A stretch of 64,000 bases of DNA from NCBI RefSeq assembly GCF_014200675.1, contig NZ_JACHCI010000005.1, positions 186,001 through 250,000 of the forward strand, read 5' to 3'. Positions 54,791 to 63,497 of this stretch are shown here, in pieces. Position 1 is the stretch's first letter. Each line of letters opens with the position of its first letter. Made by a program: the position numbers and the translations under genes. The notes beneath the pieces were generated by a model, which did no database searches, had not been told where the DNA came from, and was given only the letters and a program-made list of their open reading frames with translations. Source of the DNA: Janthinobacterium saanense. GTDB lineage: Bacteria; Pseudomonadota; Gammaproteobacteria; Burkholderiales; Burkholderiaceae_D.

Positions 54791-55813
54791 ATGTCCAAGC
54801 CCCATATCCTGGTCGCCGGCGAGCATGCCGCGCCGCCGCAGCTGTGTGGAGATTCTGCCTCCATGCAGGCGTTGCGCGCACAAATCAGCCGTATCGCCCG
54901 TTGCACCGCACCGGTGGCCATCCGTGGCGAATCGGGCAGCGGCAAGGAATTGGCGGCGCGCGCCATCCATGCACAAGGCGCGCGCGCCGGCGGGCCGTTT
55001 GTCGCCGTCAATTGCGGCGCGATCCCGGAAGCGCTGATGGAGGTGGAATTCTTTGGCTGCCGCGCCGGCGCCTACACGGGTGCGCTGCATGAACGCCAGG
55101 GTTTGTTCCAGGCGGCCGATGGCGGCAGCCTGCTGCTCGATGAAGTGGACGACTTGCCGCTGGCCATGCAAGTCAAGCTCTTGCGTGTCTTGCAAGAACG
55201 CCGCGTCTGCAAGCTCGGTGGCAGTAGCGACGAGGCGGTCGATGTGCGCATATTGTGCGCCAGCCAGCAGGGATTGGCGCGCGGCGTGGCCGCCGGCACG
55301 TTTCGTCAGGACTTGTATTACCGGCTCAATGTGATCGAACTGGCCGTGCCGGCGCTGCGTGAACGGCTGGGCGATCTGGAGGTATTATGTCGTACGATAC
55401 TGCTGCGCCTGGCGCCGCGGCTCGCCGTGATGCTGGCGCCCGGCGTGCTGGCGCTGCTGGCTCGCCATGGTTTTCCCGGCAATGTGCGCGAACTGGAAAA
55501 CCTGCTGGAACGGGCGCTGGCCTTTGCCGATGGTGGCGTCATTACGCCTGATGGCCTGGGCTTGCCGTCGCCGGCGGCCGTGCTGCCTTTAAAACCGGTG
55601 GCGCTGGAGCGGCAACTGTGCTTGCCCGGCATGGGGAAATCGGAGGCGCCGGTGGTGCCGCTGGCCCAGTATTTATGCCAGGCCGAGCGCGAGATGATTC
55701 TGCTGGCGCTGCGGCAAAGCCGTTATCACCGCGCGCGGGCGGCGCAGCAACTGGGCATCAGCGTGCGCCAGTTGCGCTACAAGATGCAAAAATTGAATTT
55801 ACAGGAGTCGTGA
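54791..55813 (+). CDS. Sigma-54-dependent activator lacking a receiver domain (PilR-like)
   Basis: The 340-residue protein consists of an AAA+ sigma-54 interaction domain (Walker A GESGSGKE at 46-53, the GAFTGA loop as GAYTGA at 93-98, Walker B SLLLDEV) and a C-terminal Fis helix-turn-helix (ARAAQQLGISVRQLRYKMQ). It has no N-terminal receiver domain; only about 20 residues precede the core. In related bacteria a PilS kinase and a full PilR sit at this place before ampD. ATG at 54791 has a GAAAGG site. Confidence 0.85.
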   Translation: MSKPHILVAGEHAAPPQLCGDSASMQALRAQISRIARCTAPVAIRGESGSGKELAARAIHAQGARAGGPFVAVNCGAIPEALMEVEFFGCRAGAYTGALHERQGLFQAADGGSLLLDEVDDLPLAMQVKLLRVLQERRVCKLGGSSDEAVDVRILCASQQGLARGVAAGTFRQDLYYRLNVIELAVPALRERLGDLEVLCRTILLRLAPRLAVMLAPGVLALLARHGFPGNVRELENLLERALAFADGGVITPDGLGLPSPAAVLPLKPVALERQLCLPGMGKSEAPVVPLAQYLCQAEREMILLALRQSRYHRARAAQQLGISVRQLRYKMQKLNLQES

Positions 55814-55818
55814 ACCCG

Positions 55819-56430
55819 ATGCAGGCATGGAAGATAGATGAGGACGGCTGGTGCGACGGCGCCGTACGTTATGACTCGCCTTATTGCGATGCGCGCCCTG
55901 AGGGCGTGGAAATCGACTTGCTGGTGATCCATAACATCAGTTTGCCGGCCGGCCATTTTGGCGGACCGCATGTGTCGGACTTGTTTACCGGCCGCTTGGA
56001 TTATAATGCCGATCCTTCTTTCGCTGACCTGTGTGGTTTGCAGGTATCGGCGCACTTTTTTGTGCGGCGCGATGGTGCGCTGGTGCAATATGTTTCGACT
56101 GATCAACGCGCATGGCATGCCGGCACGTCCACGTTTGAGGGACGCCCGCAGTGCAATGCCTATTCCATCGGTATCGAAATGGAAGGCTCTGACTTCCAGC
56201 CCTTCCAGCCTGAGCAATACCGCGTCCTGCTGGCGCTGACGGCGGCGCTGGCCCGGCGCTACCCGCTGGCCCAGGTGCGTGGCCATGAACATATCGCAGC
56301 GGGAAGAAAGACCGATCCGGGGCCGTTTTTTGACTGGGATGCGTACCAGCAAAGCTGGCAGCTGGCCTTGCGCGGGCAGCCTGCGTTAGTGCTTACTACG
56401 CGGGCGCTGGGCTTCCCATCCGTAGTCTGA
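55819..56430 (+). CDS. ampD: N-acetylmuramyl-L-alanine amidase AmpD
   Basis: The 203-residue cytoplasmic zinc amidase cleaves anhydro-muropeptides during peptidoglycan recycling and indirectly controls beta-lactamase induction. Zinc ligands are His38 (VIHNIS), His156 and Asp166 (GHEHIAAGRKTDPG), with catalytic Lys164 and Glu in YSIGIEMEG. The start is uncertain: GTG at 55810 and ATG at 55819 both follow AGGAG; the ATG fits the family N-terminus. The last 20 residues are a short extra tail. Confidence 0.93.
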   Translation: MQAWKIDEDGWCDGAVRYDSPYCDARPEGVEIDLLVIHNISLPAGHFGGPHVSDLFTGRLDYNADPSFADLCGLQVSAHFFVRRDGALVQYVSTDQRAWHAGTSTFEGRPQCNAYSIGIEMEGSDFQPFQPEQYRVLLALTAALARRYPLAQVRGHEHIAAGRKTDPGPFFDWDAYQQSWQLALRGQPALVLTTRALGFPSVV

Positions 56431-56492
56431 AAAGTCAATCGAAATCGTGCTGAAAAGTACAAAAAATTAGCCTGATCCGTGCCTGAAAAGTA

Positions 56493-56521
56493 TTGCGAAT
56501 GCTTTCGATGGGCACTACAAT
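56493..56521 (+). promoter_or_regulatory. Predicted sigma-70 promoter of nrdAB
   Basis: TTGCGA (56493-56498) and TACAAT (56516-56521) are 17 bases apart; the -10 lies inside the first NrdR box, which fits repression by NrdR. Confidence 0.65.
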
Positions 56522-56558
56522 TAGTACATAACTTAGAGCTCTTCACTAAATGTAGTGC
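56512..56558. promoter_or_regulatory. Tandem NrdR boxes
   Basis: CACTA-CAAT-TAGTA (56513-56526) and CACTA-AATG-TAGTG (56544-56557) match the NrdR box consensus ACACWATATATWGTGT at 10 and 12 of 16 positions. Their starts are 31 bases apart, three helical turns, which is the usual NrdR spacing. Confidence 0.75.
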
Positions 56559-56824
56559 CATCACAGACGTTTTCAGAATTATTATCAAAGCTGCCCTGAT
56601 TGCCGGTTTGGCATGCGGGGACTAGCGGTTTATTACCCTTGATCGTGTTGTACGCCAGCCGGAATTGGGTCTGGGCGGTTTCAATCCTGTACGGCCTTGT
56701 GCATTACATATTTGCATTTTAGTAACAATATTATCTGAAGCCATCCGGAACATCGGACCTTCTATTCAACAACACACGCGGCAGCAAAACTGCAGGCTGA
56801 CTTTAGCTGACAACGGGAGCTTCA

Positions 56825-59782
56825 ATGCAATCACCTCAAGATATTTCCATCCATCCAACGCCAGTATCGCCAGCGCCCGGCGCGGCACATAGCGTTGCGA
56901 GTACGGGCGCGGCCCTGGGCGACTATCGCATCATCCGCCGCAATGGTGCGGTGGTGGCATTTGAGCCTTCGAAGATCGCCATCGCGATGACCAAGGCGTT
57001 TCTGGCCGTCAACGGCGGCCAGGGCGCAGCCTCGGCGCGCATCCGTGAACTGGTCGAGCAATTGACCGACGGCGTGGTGAACGCGCTGGTGCGACGTCAT
57101 CCAGGCGGCGGCACCTTCCATATTGAAGATGTGCAAGACCAGGTCGAACTGTCGCTGATGCGTTCGGGCGAACACGATGTGGCGCGCGCCTACGTGCTGT
57201 ACCGCGCCAAGCACATGGAAGAGCGACGCCTGCAGAAGGAAGCGCAAGGCGGTTCCGCACAAGTTGCTGCACCACAACTGAACGTCACGGACAACGGCGT
57301 ACGCCGTTTGCTGGACATGCAGGAAGTGCGCGACCTGATCAACGCTGCCTGTGCCGGCCTGGAAAAGCACGTCGATGCCGACGCCATCCTGGCTGAAACG
57401 GTAAAAAACCTGTACGACGGCGTGCCAGTCGAAGAACTGCACAAGTCGGCCATCCTGGCAGCGCGCGCGCTGATGGAAAAAGACCCGGCCTACAGCCAGG
57501 TCACGGCCCGCATCCTGCTGCATACGGTGCGTAAAGAGGTGTTTGGCAAGGAAGTGCCGCAAGCGGCCGCTGCCGCCGAATACCTGACGTATTTCCCTGC
57601 TTACATCGCCAAGGGTATCACCGCCGAACTGCTGAACCCGGTACTTGCCAGTTTCGACCTGGAGCGCCTGGCCAAAGCCATCGTGGCGGACCGCGACTTG
57701 CAATTTGGCTACATCGGCCTGCAAACCCTGTATGACCGCTACTTCCTGCATATCAGCGACGTGCGCATCGAAATGCCGCAGGCTTTCTATATGCGCGTGG
57801 CGATGGGCCTGGCATTGAACGAGTCGGACCGCGAAGCGCGCGCCATCGAGTTCTACAGCCTGCTGTCCTCGTTCGACTTCATGAGCTCGACGCCGACCCT
57901 GTTCAACTCGGGCACCCTGCGCTCGCAGCTGTCGTCGTGCTACCTGAGCACCGTGTCCGATGACCTGGAAGGCATCTACGACGCAATCAAGGATAACGCG
58001 CTGCTGGCCAAATACGCCGGCGGTCTGGGTAACGACTGGACGCCAGTGCGCGCCCTGGGCGCCCACATCAAGGGCACCAACGGCAAGTCGCAAGGCGTCG
58101 TGCCGTTCCTGAAAGTCGTCAATGACACGGCCGTGGCCGTCAACCAGGGCGGTAAACGCAAGGGCGCCGTCTGCGCCTACCTGGAAACCTGGCACATGGA
58201 CATCGAGGAATTCCTCGACCTGCGCAAGAACACGGGCGACGACCGCCGCCGCACCCACGACATGAACACGGCCAACTGGATTCCGGACATGTTCATGAAG
58301 CGCGTGATGGAAAAAGGCGACTGGACCCTGTTCTCGCCGAGCGAAACGCCAGACTTGCACGATAAAGTCGGCAAGGCCTTTGAAACGGCTTACCTGGGCT
58401 ACGAAGCCAAGGCTGCGGCCGGCGAAATCCGTTCGTTCAAGAAGATTGCTGCGCTGGACCTGTGGCGCAAGATGCTGTCGATGCTGTTTGAAACCGGCCA
58501 TCCATGGATCACCTTCAAGGATCCTTGCAACATCCGCAGCCCGCAGTCGCACGTTGGCGTGGTTCACAGCTCGAACCTGTGCACGGAAATCACCCTGAAC
58601 ACCAGCGCCGACGAAATCGCCGTCTGCAACCTCGGTTCCGTGAACATGCCGGCGCACATGAAAGAAGGCAAGCTCGATCACGTCAAGCTGGCCAAGACCG
58701 TGCGCACCGCGATGCGCATGCTGGACAACGTGATCGACATCAATTACTACGCAGTCGATAAAGCGCGCAATTCGAATATGCGCCACCGCCCGGTCGGCAT
58801 GGGCATCATGGGCTTCCAGGATTGCCTGCACATGATGCGCATCCCGTTCGCCTCGAACGACGCCGTGTCGTTTGCCGATACATCGATGGAAGCGGTGTGC
58901 TACTACGCCTACCTGGCGTCGACCGAGCTGGCTGAAGAGCGCGACCGTTACGAAACCTACGCCGGTTCGCTGTGGGACCGTGGCATCCTGCCGCAAGATT
59001 CGGTCAAATTGCTGGCTGAAGAGCGCGGCGGCTACCTGGAAGTCGATTCCTCGTCGGCCATGGACTGGACTCCGGTGCGTGAGCGTATCGCCAAATTCGG
59101 CATGCGCAACTCGAACTGCGTGGCGATTGCGCCAACGGCAACGATCTCGAACATTATCGGCGTCTCGGCCTGTATCGAGCCGACGTTCCAGAACTTGTAC
59201 GTGAAATCGAACCTGTCGGGCGAATTCACCGAAATCAACGGCTACCTGGTACGTGACCTGAAGGCGCGCGACCTGTGGGATGAAGTCATGATCTCGGACC
59301 TGAAATACTTCGACGGCTCGCTGGTCAAGATCGACCGCATCCCGCAAGACCTGCGCGATATCTACGCTACCGCCTTTGAAGTGTCGCCGAGCTGGCTGGT
59401 GGAAGCAGCGTCGCGCCGCCAGAAGTGGATCGACCAGGCGCAGTCGCTGAACATCTACATGGCTGGCGCTTCGGGCAAGAAACTGGACGAAACCTACAAG
59501 CTGGCATGGCTGCGTGGCCTGAAAACCACCTACTACCTGCGTACCATCGCCGCCACCCACATGGAGAAATCGACCTCCAAGACCGGCGCCCTGAACGCCG
59601 TGGCAGTCGATGGCGGCATGTCGGCCAGCGCCCACAGCGCAGCGGCAGCAGCAGCTGCAGTCGCGGCAGCTGCGCCAGCGGTGGCGCCAGTGGTCGCAGC
59701 GGCAGCGGACGACGCCGATGGCGAAGCTTGCTACCTGCGTCCGGGAGATGATGGCTTTGAGGAATGCGAAGCCTGCCAGTAA
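56825..59782 (+). CDS. nrdA: Class Ia ribonucleoside-diphosphate reductase, alpha subunit
   Basis: The 985-residue catalytic subunit reduces ribonucleotides for DNA synthesis. An ATP-cone lies at about 35-135 (RIIRRNGAVVAFEPSKIA), followed by the catalytic core with SSCYLST, NLCTEITLN, IAPTATISNIIG and the redox pair CEAC near the C-terminus. An insertion of Ala and Val (about 935-965) lies before the tail and is absent from most NrdA. The ATG at 56825 has GGGAGC; no better start is seen. It is co-transcribed with nrdB across a 110-base gap. Confidence 0.95.
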   Translation: MQSPQDISIHPTPVSPAPGAAHSVASTGAALGDYRIIRRNGAVVAFEPSKIAIAMTKAFLAVNGGQGAASARIRELVEQLTDGVVNALVRRHPGGGTFHIEDVQDQVELSLMRSGEHDVARAYVLYRAKHMEERRLQKEAQGGSAQVAAPQLNVTDNGVRRLLDMQEVRDLINAACAGLEKHVDADAILAETVKNLYDGVPVEELHKSAILAARALMEKDPAYSQVTARILLHTVRKEVFGKEVPQAAAAAEYLTYFPAYIAKGITAELLNPVLASFDLERLAKAIVADRDLQFGYIGLQTLYDRYFLHISDVRIEMPQAFYMRVAMGLALNESDREARAIEFYSLLSSFDFMSSTPTLFNSGTLRSQLSSCYLSTVSDDLEGIYDAIKDNALLAKYAGGLGNDWTPVRALGAHIKGTNGKSQGVVPFLKVVNDTAVAVNQGGKRKGAVCAYLETWHMDIEEFLDLRKNTGDDRRRTHDMNTANWIPDMFMKRVMEKGDWTLFSPSETPDLHDKVGKAFETAYLGYEAKAAAGEIRSFKKIAALDLWRKMLSMLFETGHPWITFKDPCNIRSPQSHVGVVHSSNLCTEITLNTSADEIAVCNLGSVNMPAHMKEGKLDHVKLAKTVRTAMRMLDNVIDINYYAVDKARNSNMRHRPVGMGIMGFQDCLHMMRIPFASNDAVSFADTSMEAVCYYAYLASTELAEERDRYETYAGSLWDRGILPQDSVKLLAEERGGYLEVDSSSAMDWTPVRERIAKFGMRNSNCVAIAPTATISNIIGVSACIEPTFQNLYVKSNLSGEFTEINGYLVRDLKARDLWDEVMISDLKYFDGSLVKIDRIPQDLRDIYATAFEVSPSWLVEAASRRQKWIDQAQSLNIYMAGASGKKLDETYKLAWLRGLKTTYYLRTIAATHMEKSTSKTGALNAVAVDGGMSASAHSAAAAAAAVAAAAPAVAPVVAAAADDADGEACYLRPGDDGFEECEACQ

Positions 59783-59822
59783 GATTGCCAATAAGGTTGC
59801 CAATTCGCCTGCTGAGGTAATG

Positions 59823-59845
59823 GCCAGCCCGGCTATCGGGCTGGC
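59823..59845 (+). other. Intercistronic hairpin between nrdA and nrdB
   Basis: GCCAGCCCG and CGGGCTGGC form a perfect 9-base stem with a GCTAT loop and no T run. It is probably an mRNA-stabilising or processing element between the two genes. Confidence 0.6.
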
Positions 59846-59892
59846 AGACTGTTTTCAAGACCGGATTACCGGTAAATAAAGGAAGAATAATT

Positions 59893-61044
59893 ATGTCGTT
59901 GTCATGGGATGATGAAGCCACGCCGGCCGCTGTGCCGCGTTCGGCGCAGCAAGCGCCGCTGGGAAATACCGATTTGAACCTGGCTGCGGGCGCCGAGCCG
60001 TCCGAAGCGAATGCCGAGCAAGTGGCGCGCCGCGTCAATGCAGATGACAAGCGCATCATCAATGGCAAGACCGACGTCAACCAGCTGGTGCCGTTCAAGT
60101 ACAAATGGGCGTGGGATAAATACCTGGCCGGTTGCGCCAACCACTGGATGCCGCAGGAAGTGAACATGCAGCGCGATATCGAGCTGTGGAAAAACCCCAA
60201 CGGCCTGACCGACGACGAACGCCGCCTGGTCAAGCGCAACCTGGGCTTCTTCGTCACCGCCGACTCGCTGGCCGCCAACAACATCGTGCTGGGCACCTAT
60301 CGCCACATCACGGCCCCCGAGTGCCGCCAGTACCTGCTGCGCCAGGCGTTCGAGGAAGCGATCCACACCCACGCGTATCAATACATCGTTGAATCGCTGG
60401 GCCTGGACGAAGCGGAAATCTTCAACGCCTACAACGAAGTCAAGTCGATCCGTGACAAGGACGAGTTCCTGATCCCGTTCATCAACACCCTGACCGACCC
60501 GGCTTTCACCACCGGCACGATTGAAAACGACCAGAAGCTGCTGAAATCGCTGATCGTCTTTGCCTGCCTGATGGAGGGCTTGTTCTTCTACGTCGGCTTC
60601 ACGCAAATCCTGGCGCTGGGCCGCCAGAACAAGATGATGGGCGCGGCAGAACAGTATCAATACATCCTGCGCGACGAATCGATGCACTGCAATTTCGGTA
60701 TCGACTTGATCAACACCGTGAAAATGGAAAACCCGCAGCTGTGGACCGCCGAGTTCCGCGAAGAGATCAAGCAGCTGTTCCTGAAAGCCGTCGACCTGGA
60801 ATACGCGTATGCCGAAGACACCATGCCACGCGGCGTGCTGGGCCTGAACGCACCGATGTTCAAGGGCTACCTGCGCTTCATCGCCAACCGCCGCGCGCAA
60901 CAGATCGGCATCGAGCCAATGTTCGCCCAGGAAGAAAACCCCTTCCCGTGGATGAGCGAAATGATCGACATGAAGAAAGAGCGTAACTTCTTCGAAACGC
61001 GCGTGACCGAGTACCAGACCGGCGGCGCGCTGAACTGGGAGTAA
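59893..61044 (+). CDS. nrdB: Class Ia ribonucleoside-diphosphate reductase, beta subunit
   Basis: The 383-residue diiron subunit holds the tyrosyl radical. The iron ligands lie in [15 protein letters not shown] (Glu, His), [12 protein letters not shown] (Glu) and DESMHCNFG (Glu, His), with an earlier Asp/Glu in MQRDIELW. The radical Tyr is present four residues after the first ligand His (HTHAY). The N-terminal 50 residues are a variable linker. The conserved C-terminus for binding NrdA is GGALNWE. Confidence 0.95.
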   Translation: MSLSWDDEATPAAVPRSAQQAPLGNTDLNLAAGAEPSEANAEQVARRVNADDKRIINGKTDVNQLVPFKYKWAWDKYLAGCANHWMPQEVNMQRDIELWKNPNGLTDDERRLVKRNLGFFVTADSLAANNIVLGTYRHITAPECRQYLLRQAFEEAIHTHAYQYIVESLGLDEAEIFNAYNEVKSIRDKDEFLIPFINTLTDPAFTTGTIENDQKLLKSLIVFACLMEGLFFYVGFTQILALGRQNKMMGAAEQYQYILRDESMHCNFGIDLINTVKMENPQLWTAEFREEIKQLFLKAVDLEYAYAEDTMPRGVLGLNAPMFKGYLRFIANRRAQQIGIEPMFAQEENPFPWMSEMIDMKKERNFFETRVTEYQTGGALNWE

Positions 61045-61089
61045 GCGGAAGTAGTATCAAGCGCCCATCTGAATGGCACTGGCAAGACC

Positions 61090-61119
61090 AAAGGCCTCGC
61101 AATGCGAGGCCTTTTTTTT
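61090..61119 (+). terminator. Terminator after nrdB
   Basis: A GCCTCGC/GCGAGGC stem extended by AAAG/CTTT is followed by a run of eight T bases, 45 bases after the nrdB stop codon. Confidence 0.9.
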
Positions 61120-61842
61120 ATTCGCACGTGTCGTCAATGCGACGCGCATGGATAGCCCAGCGCACGCTATCATCATGATACAGGTCTGTGCATGCAGGCC
61201 CGCGTGACAGGGGGGCCTGGGCCGGCAATCTGTCGACGCCTGCACTGCCGCCGACAGGCATCATTCATCACCGCGTTCATTGCCTCTGCGATGCGCATTT
61301 GTCTGTTCAATCGCGATGCCGGATGGCGTATTTTTATACGGCGTTTTTTCATCCCGCATCGGCGTGGCAGTACAAGGGATCGTGGACTTGACCTTATGGC
61401 GACTGTCGCCGATAGTGAATAGAGTCTGCCTGGCATCTGGCTTTGGTGCTGAAAAAATCCAGCCCGAAAACTCGCCCGGATAAATGCGCTCCATTTTGCG
61501 AGGCCGGAAAACGCAGCCATTTTTTTCGCCGCACCGATGCTGTCGCAGCGCGATTTTTTTGATGAAAGGAGTCGCCGCGTCGCGCGCCAAAAATACCGTT
61601 TCCGCGCATGCCGGAGACGGCATTTACGGCGCGATTGTACGATAGCGCGCGTATCGTGCAAAAAAGCCCGTGAAAACATGTCGTGCCGGTTGCGCAGCGA
61701 CAAGGTTTTCGTGTACTTTATGAGATTGCGAATGCGAGCGTTAGAATGCGGGGTTTTTTAACCAGCGCGGTGACGATAAAACCTCGCTAATCAGGGATAC
61801 AGATTTACACGGATATGCACAAAACCACACCGTTTTCGTCTG

Positions 61843-61881
61843 CCGCCGTGCCCGAATTTTTTCAGGCATGGCGGTTTTTTA
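61843..61881 (+). terminator. Terminator-like hairpin without a known upstream gene
   Basis: CCGCCGTGCC and GGCATGGCGG form a 10-base stem (one G-T pair) with a T run at 61875-61880. No gene lies between nrdB and this site, so a small RNA is possible. Confidence 0.6.
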
Positions 61882-61992
61882 TTTGACGAATGGTGTTGTG
61901 GCGAGCGCGATGCGAGGGGCGTAAAACGCACGGCATCGAAAACGATATGACCGAATTCAGACTTTGCCACCAGCTGCGAGATCAAGCAGGGT

Positions 61993-62052
61993 GGCACCGA
62001 CGATGGCTGAAGTGCTGCAAACGTGAGGAGTTGCAGCAGTTCAGCTGGTGCC
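61993..62052 (+). repeat. Large inverted repeat upstream of the H1-like gene
   Basis: GCTGAAGTGCTGCAA (62006-62020) and TTGCAGCAGTTCAGC (62031-62045) pair with one mismatch around a 10-base loop, and GGCACC/GGTGCC extend the stem outward. A competing pair, CACCAGCTG (61968) with CAGCTGGTG (62042), and flanking GAATTC copies allow an alternative fold. Confidence 0.65.
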
Positions 62053-62175
62053 GAATTCATTAGCGCAAACGAGTGTTTGTGCCGATGAATAATTCGCCTG
62101 GCCTATCCCCGTGGTGGGTCGGACGGGTTTAAATCTTGTAGCTTAAATTTCTCATCTCAGATGAAGGAGAGACAA

Positions 62176-63414
62176 ATGGCAACAGCCGCTAAGAAATCAG
62201 AAGTAAAGAAACCAGCCGCCAAGGCTGCTCCTGCCGCGAAGAAGCCGGCAGTCGCAGCAAAAACGGTTGCCGCTAAACCAGCTGCCAAAGCCGCAGCGAA
62301 ACCAGCAGCCAAACCAGCAGCTAAGCCGGCCGCCAAAGCCGTCGCCAAACCTGCTGCCAAGCCAGCAGCAAAAGCAGCCGCCAAGCCAGCAGCGAAAGCC
62401 GCTGTCAAAGCTGTCGCCAAGCCAGCTGCCAAGGTTGTGGCAAAAGCCGCAGCGAAACCAGCCGCCAAACCAGCCGTGAAAAAAGCCGCAGCGAAACCTG
62501 CAGCCAAGCCAGCGGCAAAGGCAGCCGCCAAGCCAGCGGCAAAAGCAGCAGCCAAACCTGCAGCAAAAGCTGTCGCCAAGCCAGCCGTGAAAAAAGCGGC
62601 AGCCAAGCCGGCAGCGAAAGCAGCAGCGAAACCTGCAGCCAAGCCAGCAGCGAAAGCAGCGACCAAGGTAGCCGCCAAGCCAGCAGCGAAAAAAGCAGCC
62701 GCCAAGCCAGCCGCAAAAGCAGCAGCCAAACCGGTAGCGAAAGCAGCAGCCAAGGTAGCAGCCAAGCCAGCGGCTAAAAAAGCCGTTGCCAAGCCAGCAG
62801 CGAAAGCAGCCGCCAAACCGGTAGCGAAAGCAGCCGCCAAGCCAGCAGCTAAAAAAGCCGTTGCCAAGCCAGCAGCCAAAGCGGCAGCGAAACCTGCAGC
62901 AAAAGCAGCAGCCAAGCCAGCAGCCAAAGCGGTAGCGAAACCTGCAGCAAAAGCAGCAGCCAAGCCGGCGGCCAAAGCGGCAGCGAAACCTGCAGCCAAG
63001 CCAGCAGCGAAAGCAGCAGCCAAGCCTGCAGCGAAGGCAGCAGCCAAGCCAGCGGCCAAAGTGGCAGCCAAGCCGGCAGCAAAAGTCGCAGCGAAACCTG
63101 CGGCCAAGCCAGCGGCTAAAGCTGTCGCCAAGCCTGCAGCCAAGCCCGCGGCGAAAGCAGCAGCCAAACCTGCAGCCAAACCTGCCGCCAAGCCTGCAGC
63201 TGCCCCAGTGGCCGCTGCAGCACCGGTAGCAGCGCCTGCCGCAGCGGCACCAGCCGTAGCAGCCAAGCCTGCCGTCAAGAAGGCCGCGCCTAAAAAAGCC
63301 GCGCCGAAGAAGGTAGAAGCCGCCAAGCCATCGGCGCCTATCGCACCTGTAGCAAAAACCGTGTTGGCTCCGGCTGCCGCCTGGCCATTCCCAACCAGTA
63401 CCCGTCCGTCGTAA
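62176..63414 (+). CDS. Histone-H1-like KPAAK-repeat DNA-binding protein (AlgP-like)
   Basis: The 412-residue protein is made almost entirely of Ala, Lys, Pro and Val in short repeats (KPAAKAAAKPAAK and variants) over residues 20-345, then an Ala/Pro/Val-rich tail ending AAAWPFPTSTRPS. It resembles AlgP of Pseudomonas and histone H1 C-terminal tails, which bind DNA without sequence specificity. AAGGAGAGACAA directly before the ATG at 62176 decides the start; an in-frame ATG at 62161 lies within that ribosome site. The underlying DNA is a near-tandem repeat and can be expected to vary in copy number. Confidence 0.82.
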   Translation: MATAAKKSEVKKPAAKAAPAAKKPAVAAKTVAAKPAAKAAAKPAAKPAAKPAAKAVAKPAAKPAAKAAAKPAAKAAVKAVAKPAAKVVAKAAAKPAAKPAVKKAAAKPAAKPAAKAAAKPAAKAAAKPAAKAVAKPAVKKAAAKPAAKAAAKPAAKPAAKAATKVAAKPAAKKAAAKPAAKAAAKPVAKAAAKVAAKPAAKKAVAKPAAKAAAKPVAKAAAKPAAKKAVAKPAAKAAAKPAAKAAAKPAAKAVAKPAAKAAAKPAAKAAAKPAAKPAAKAAAKPAAKAAAKPAAKVAAKPAAKVAAKPAAKPAAKAVAKPAAKPAAKAAAKPAAKPAAKPAAAPVAAAAPVAAPAAAAPAVAAKPAVKKAAPKKAAPKKVEAAKPSAPIAPVAKTVLAPAAAWPFPTSTRPS

Positions 63415-63449
63415 TTCGAACGTTTCGGGTGCCTGGATGAGGCAACACG

Positions 63450-63485
63450 CCGCTGTGTGACGTAATCACACAGCGGTTTTTTTTT
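63450..63485 (+). terminator. Terminator after the H1-like gene
   Basis: CCGCTGTGTGA and TCACACAGCGG form an 11-base perfect stem with a CGTAA loop, followed by nine T bases. Confidence 0.92.
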
Positions 63486-63497
63486 GGAGAATTATTC

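Larger units (their letters stand above)
56431..56824. other. nrdAB control region and long leader
   Basis: No gene is seen. It holds the promoter and two NrdR boxes described separately. If transcription starts near 56528, the leader is about 300 bases long. I recognised no riboswitch in it. Confidence 0.6.
61045..62175. other. 1.1 kb region after nrdB without a credible gene
   Basis: Two terminator-like elements lie here: one just after nrdB (61090-61119) and one at 61843-61881 that must belong to some other transcript. The stretch 61320-61680 has several isolated A or T runs. The long minus-strand frame at 61173-61703 lacks any recognisable domain and looks random. A large inverted repeat occupies 61953-62058. 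Confidence 0.6.

Noticed and set aside
56522..56824. Possible cobalamin riboswitch in the nrdA leader
   Set aside because: No B12-box-like sequence was found, and NrdA is a class Ia enzyme paired with nrdB.
56831..59803. 990-aa minus-strand frame opposite nrdA
   Set aside because: It is longer than most real genes here but only reflects the codon bias of nrdA; the sequence is His/Arg/Val-rich without motifs.
61173..61703. 176-aa Arg/Ser-rich minus-strand frame in the gap after nrdB
   Set aside because: No domain, poor start context, and composition like random high-GC sequence.
62176..63200. Short repeats resembling a CRISPR array
   Set aside because: The repeats are contiguous coding units of 12-15 bases with no unique spacers.
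62157..63326. 389-aa Ala/Gly/Leu-rich minus-strand frame opposite the H1-like gene
   Set aside because: It follows directly from the repetitive KPAAK coding strand; there is no ribosome site and no known family.
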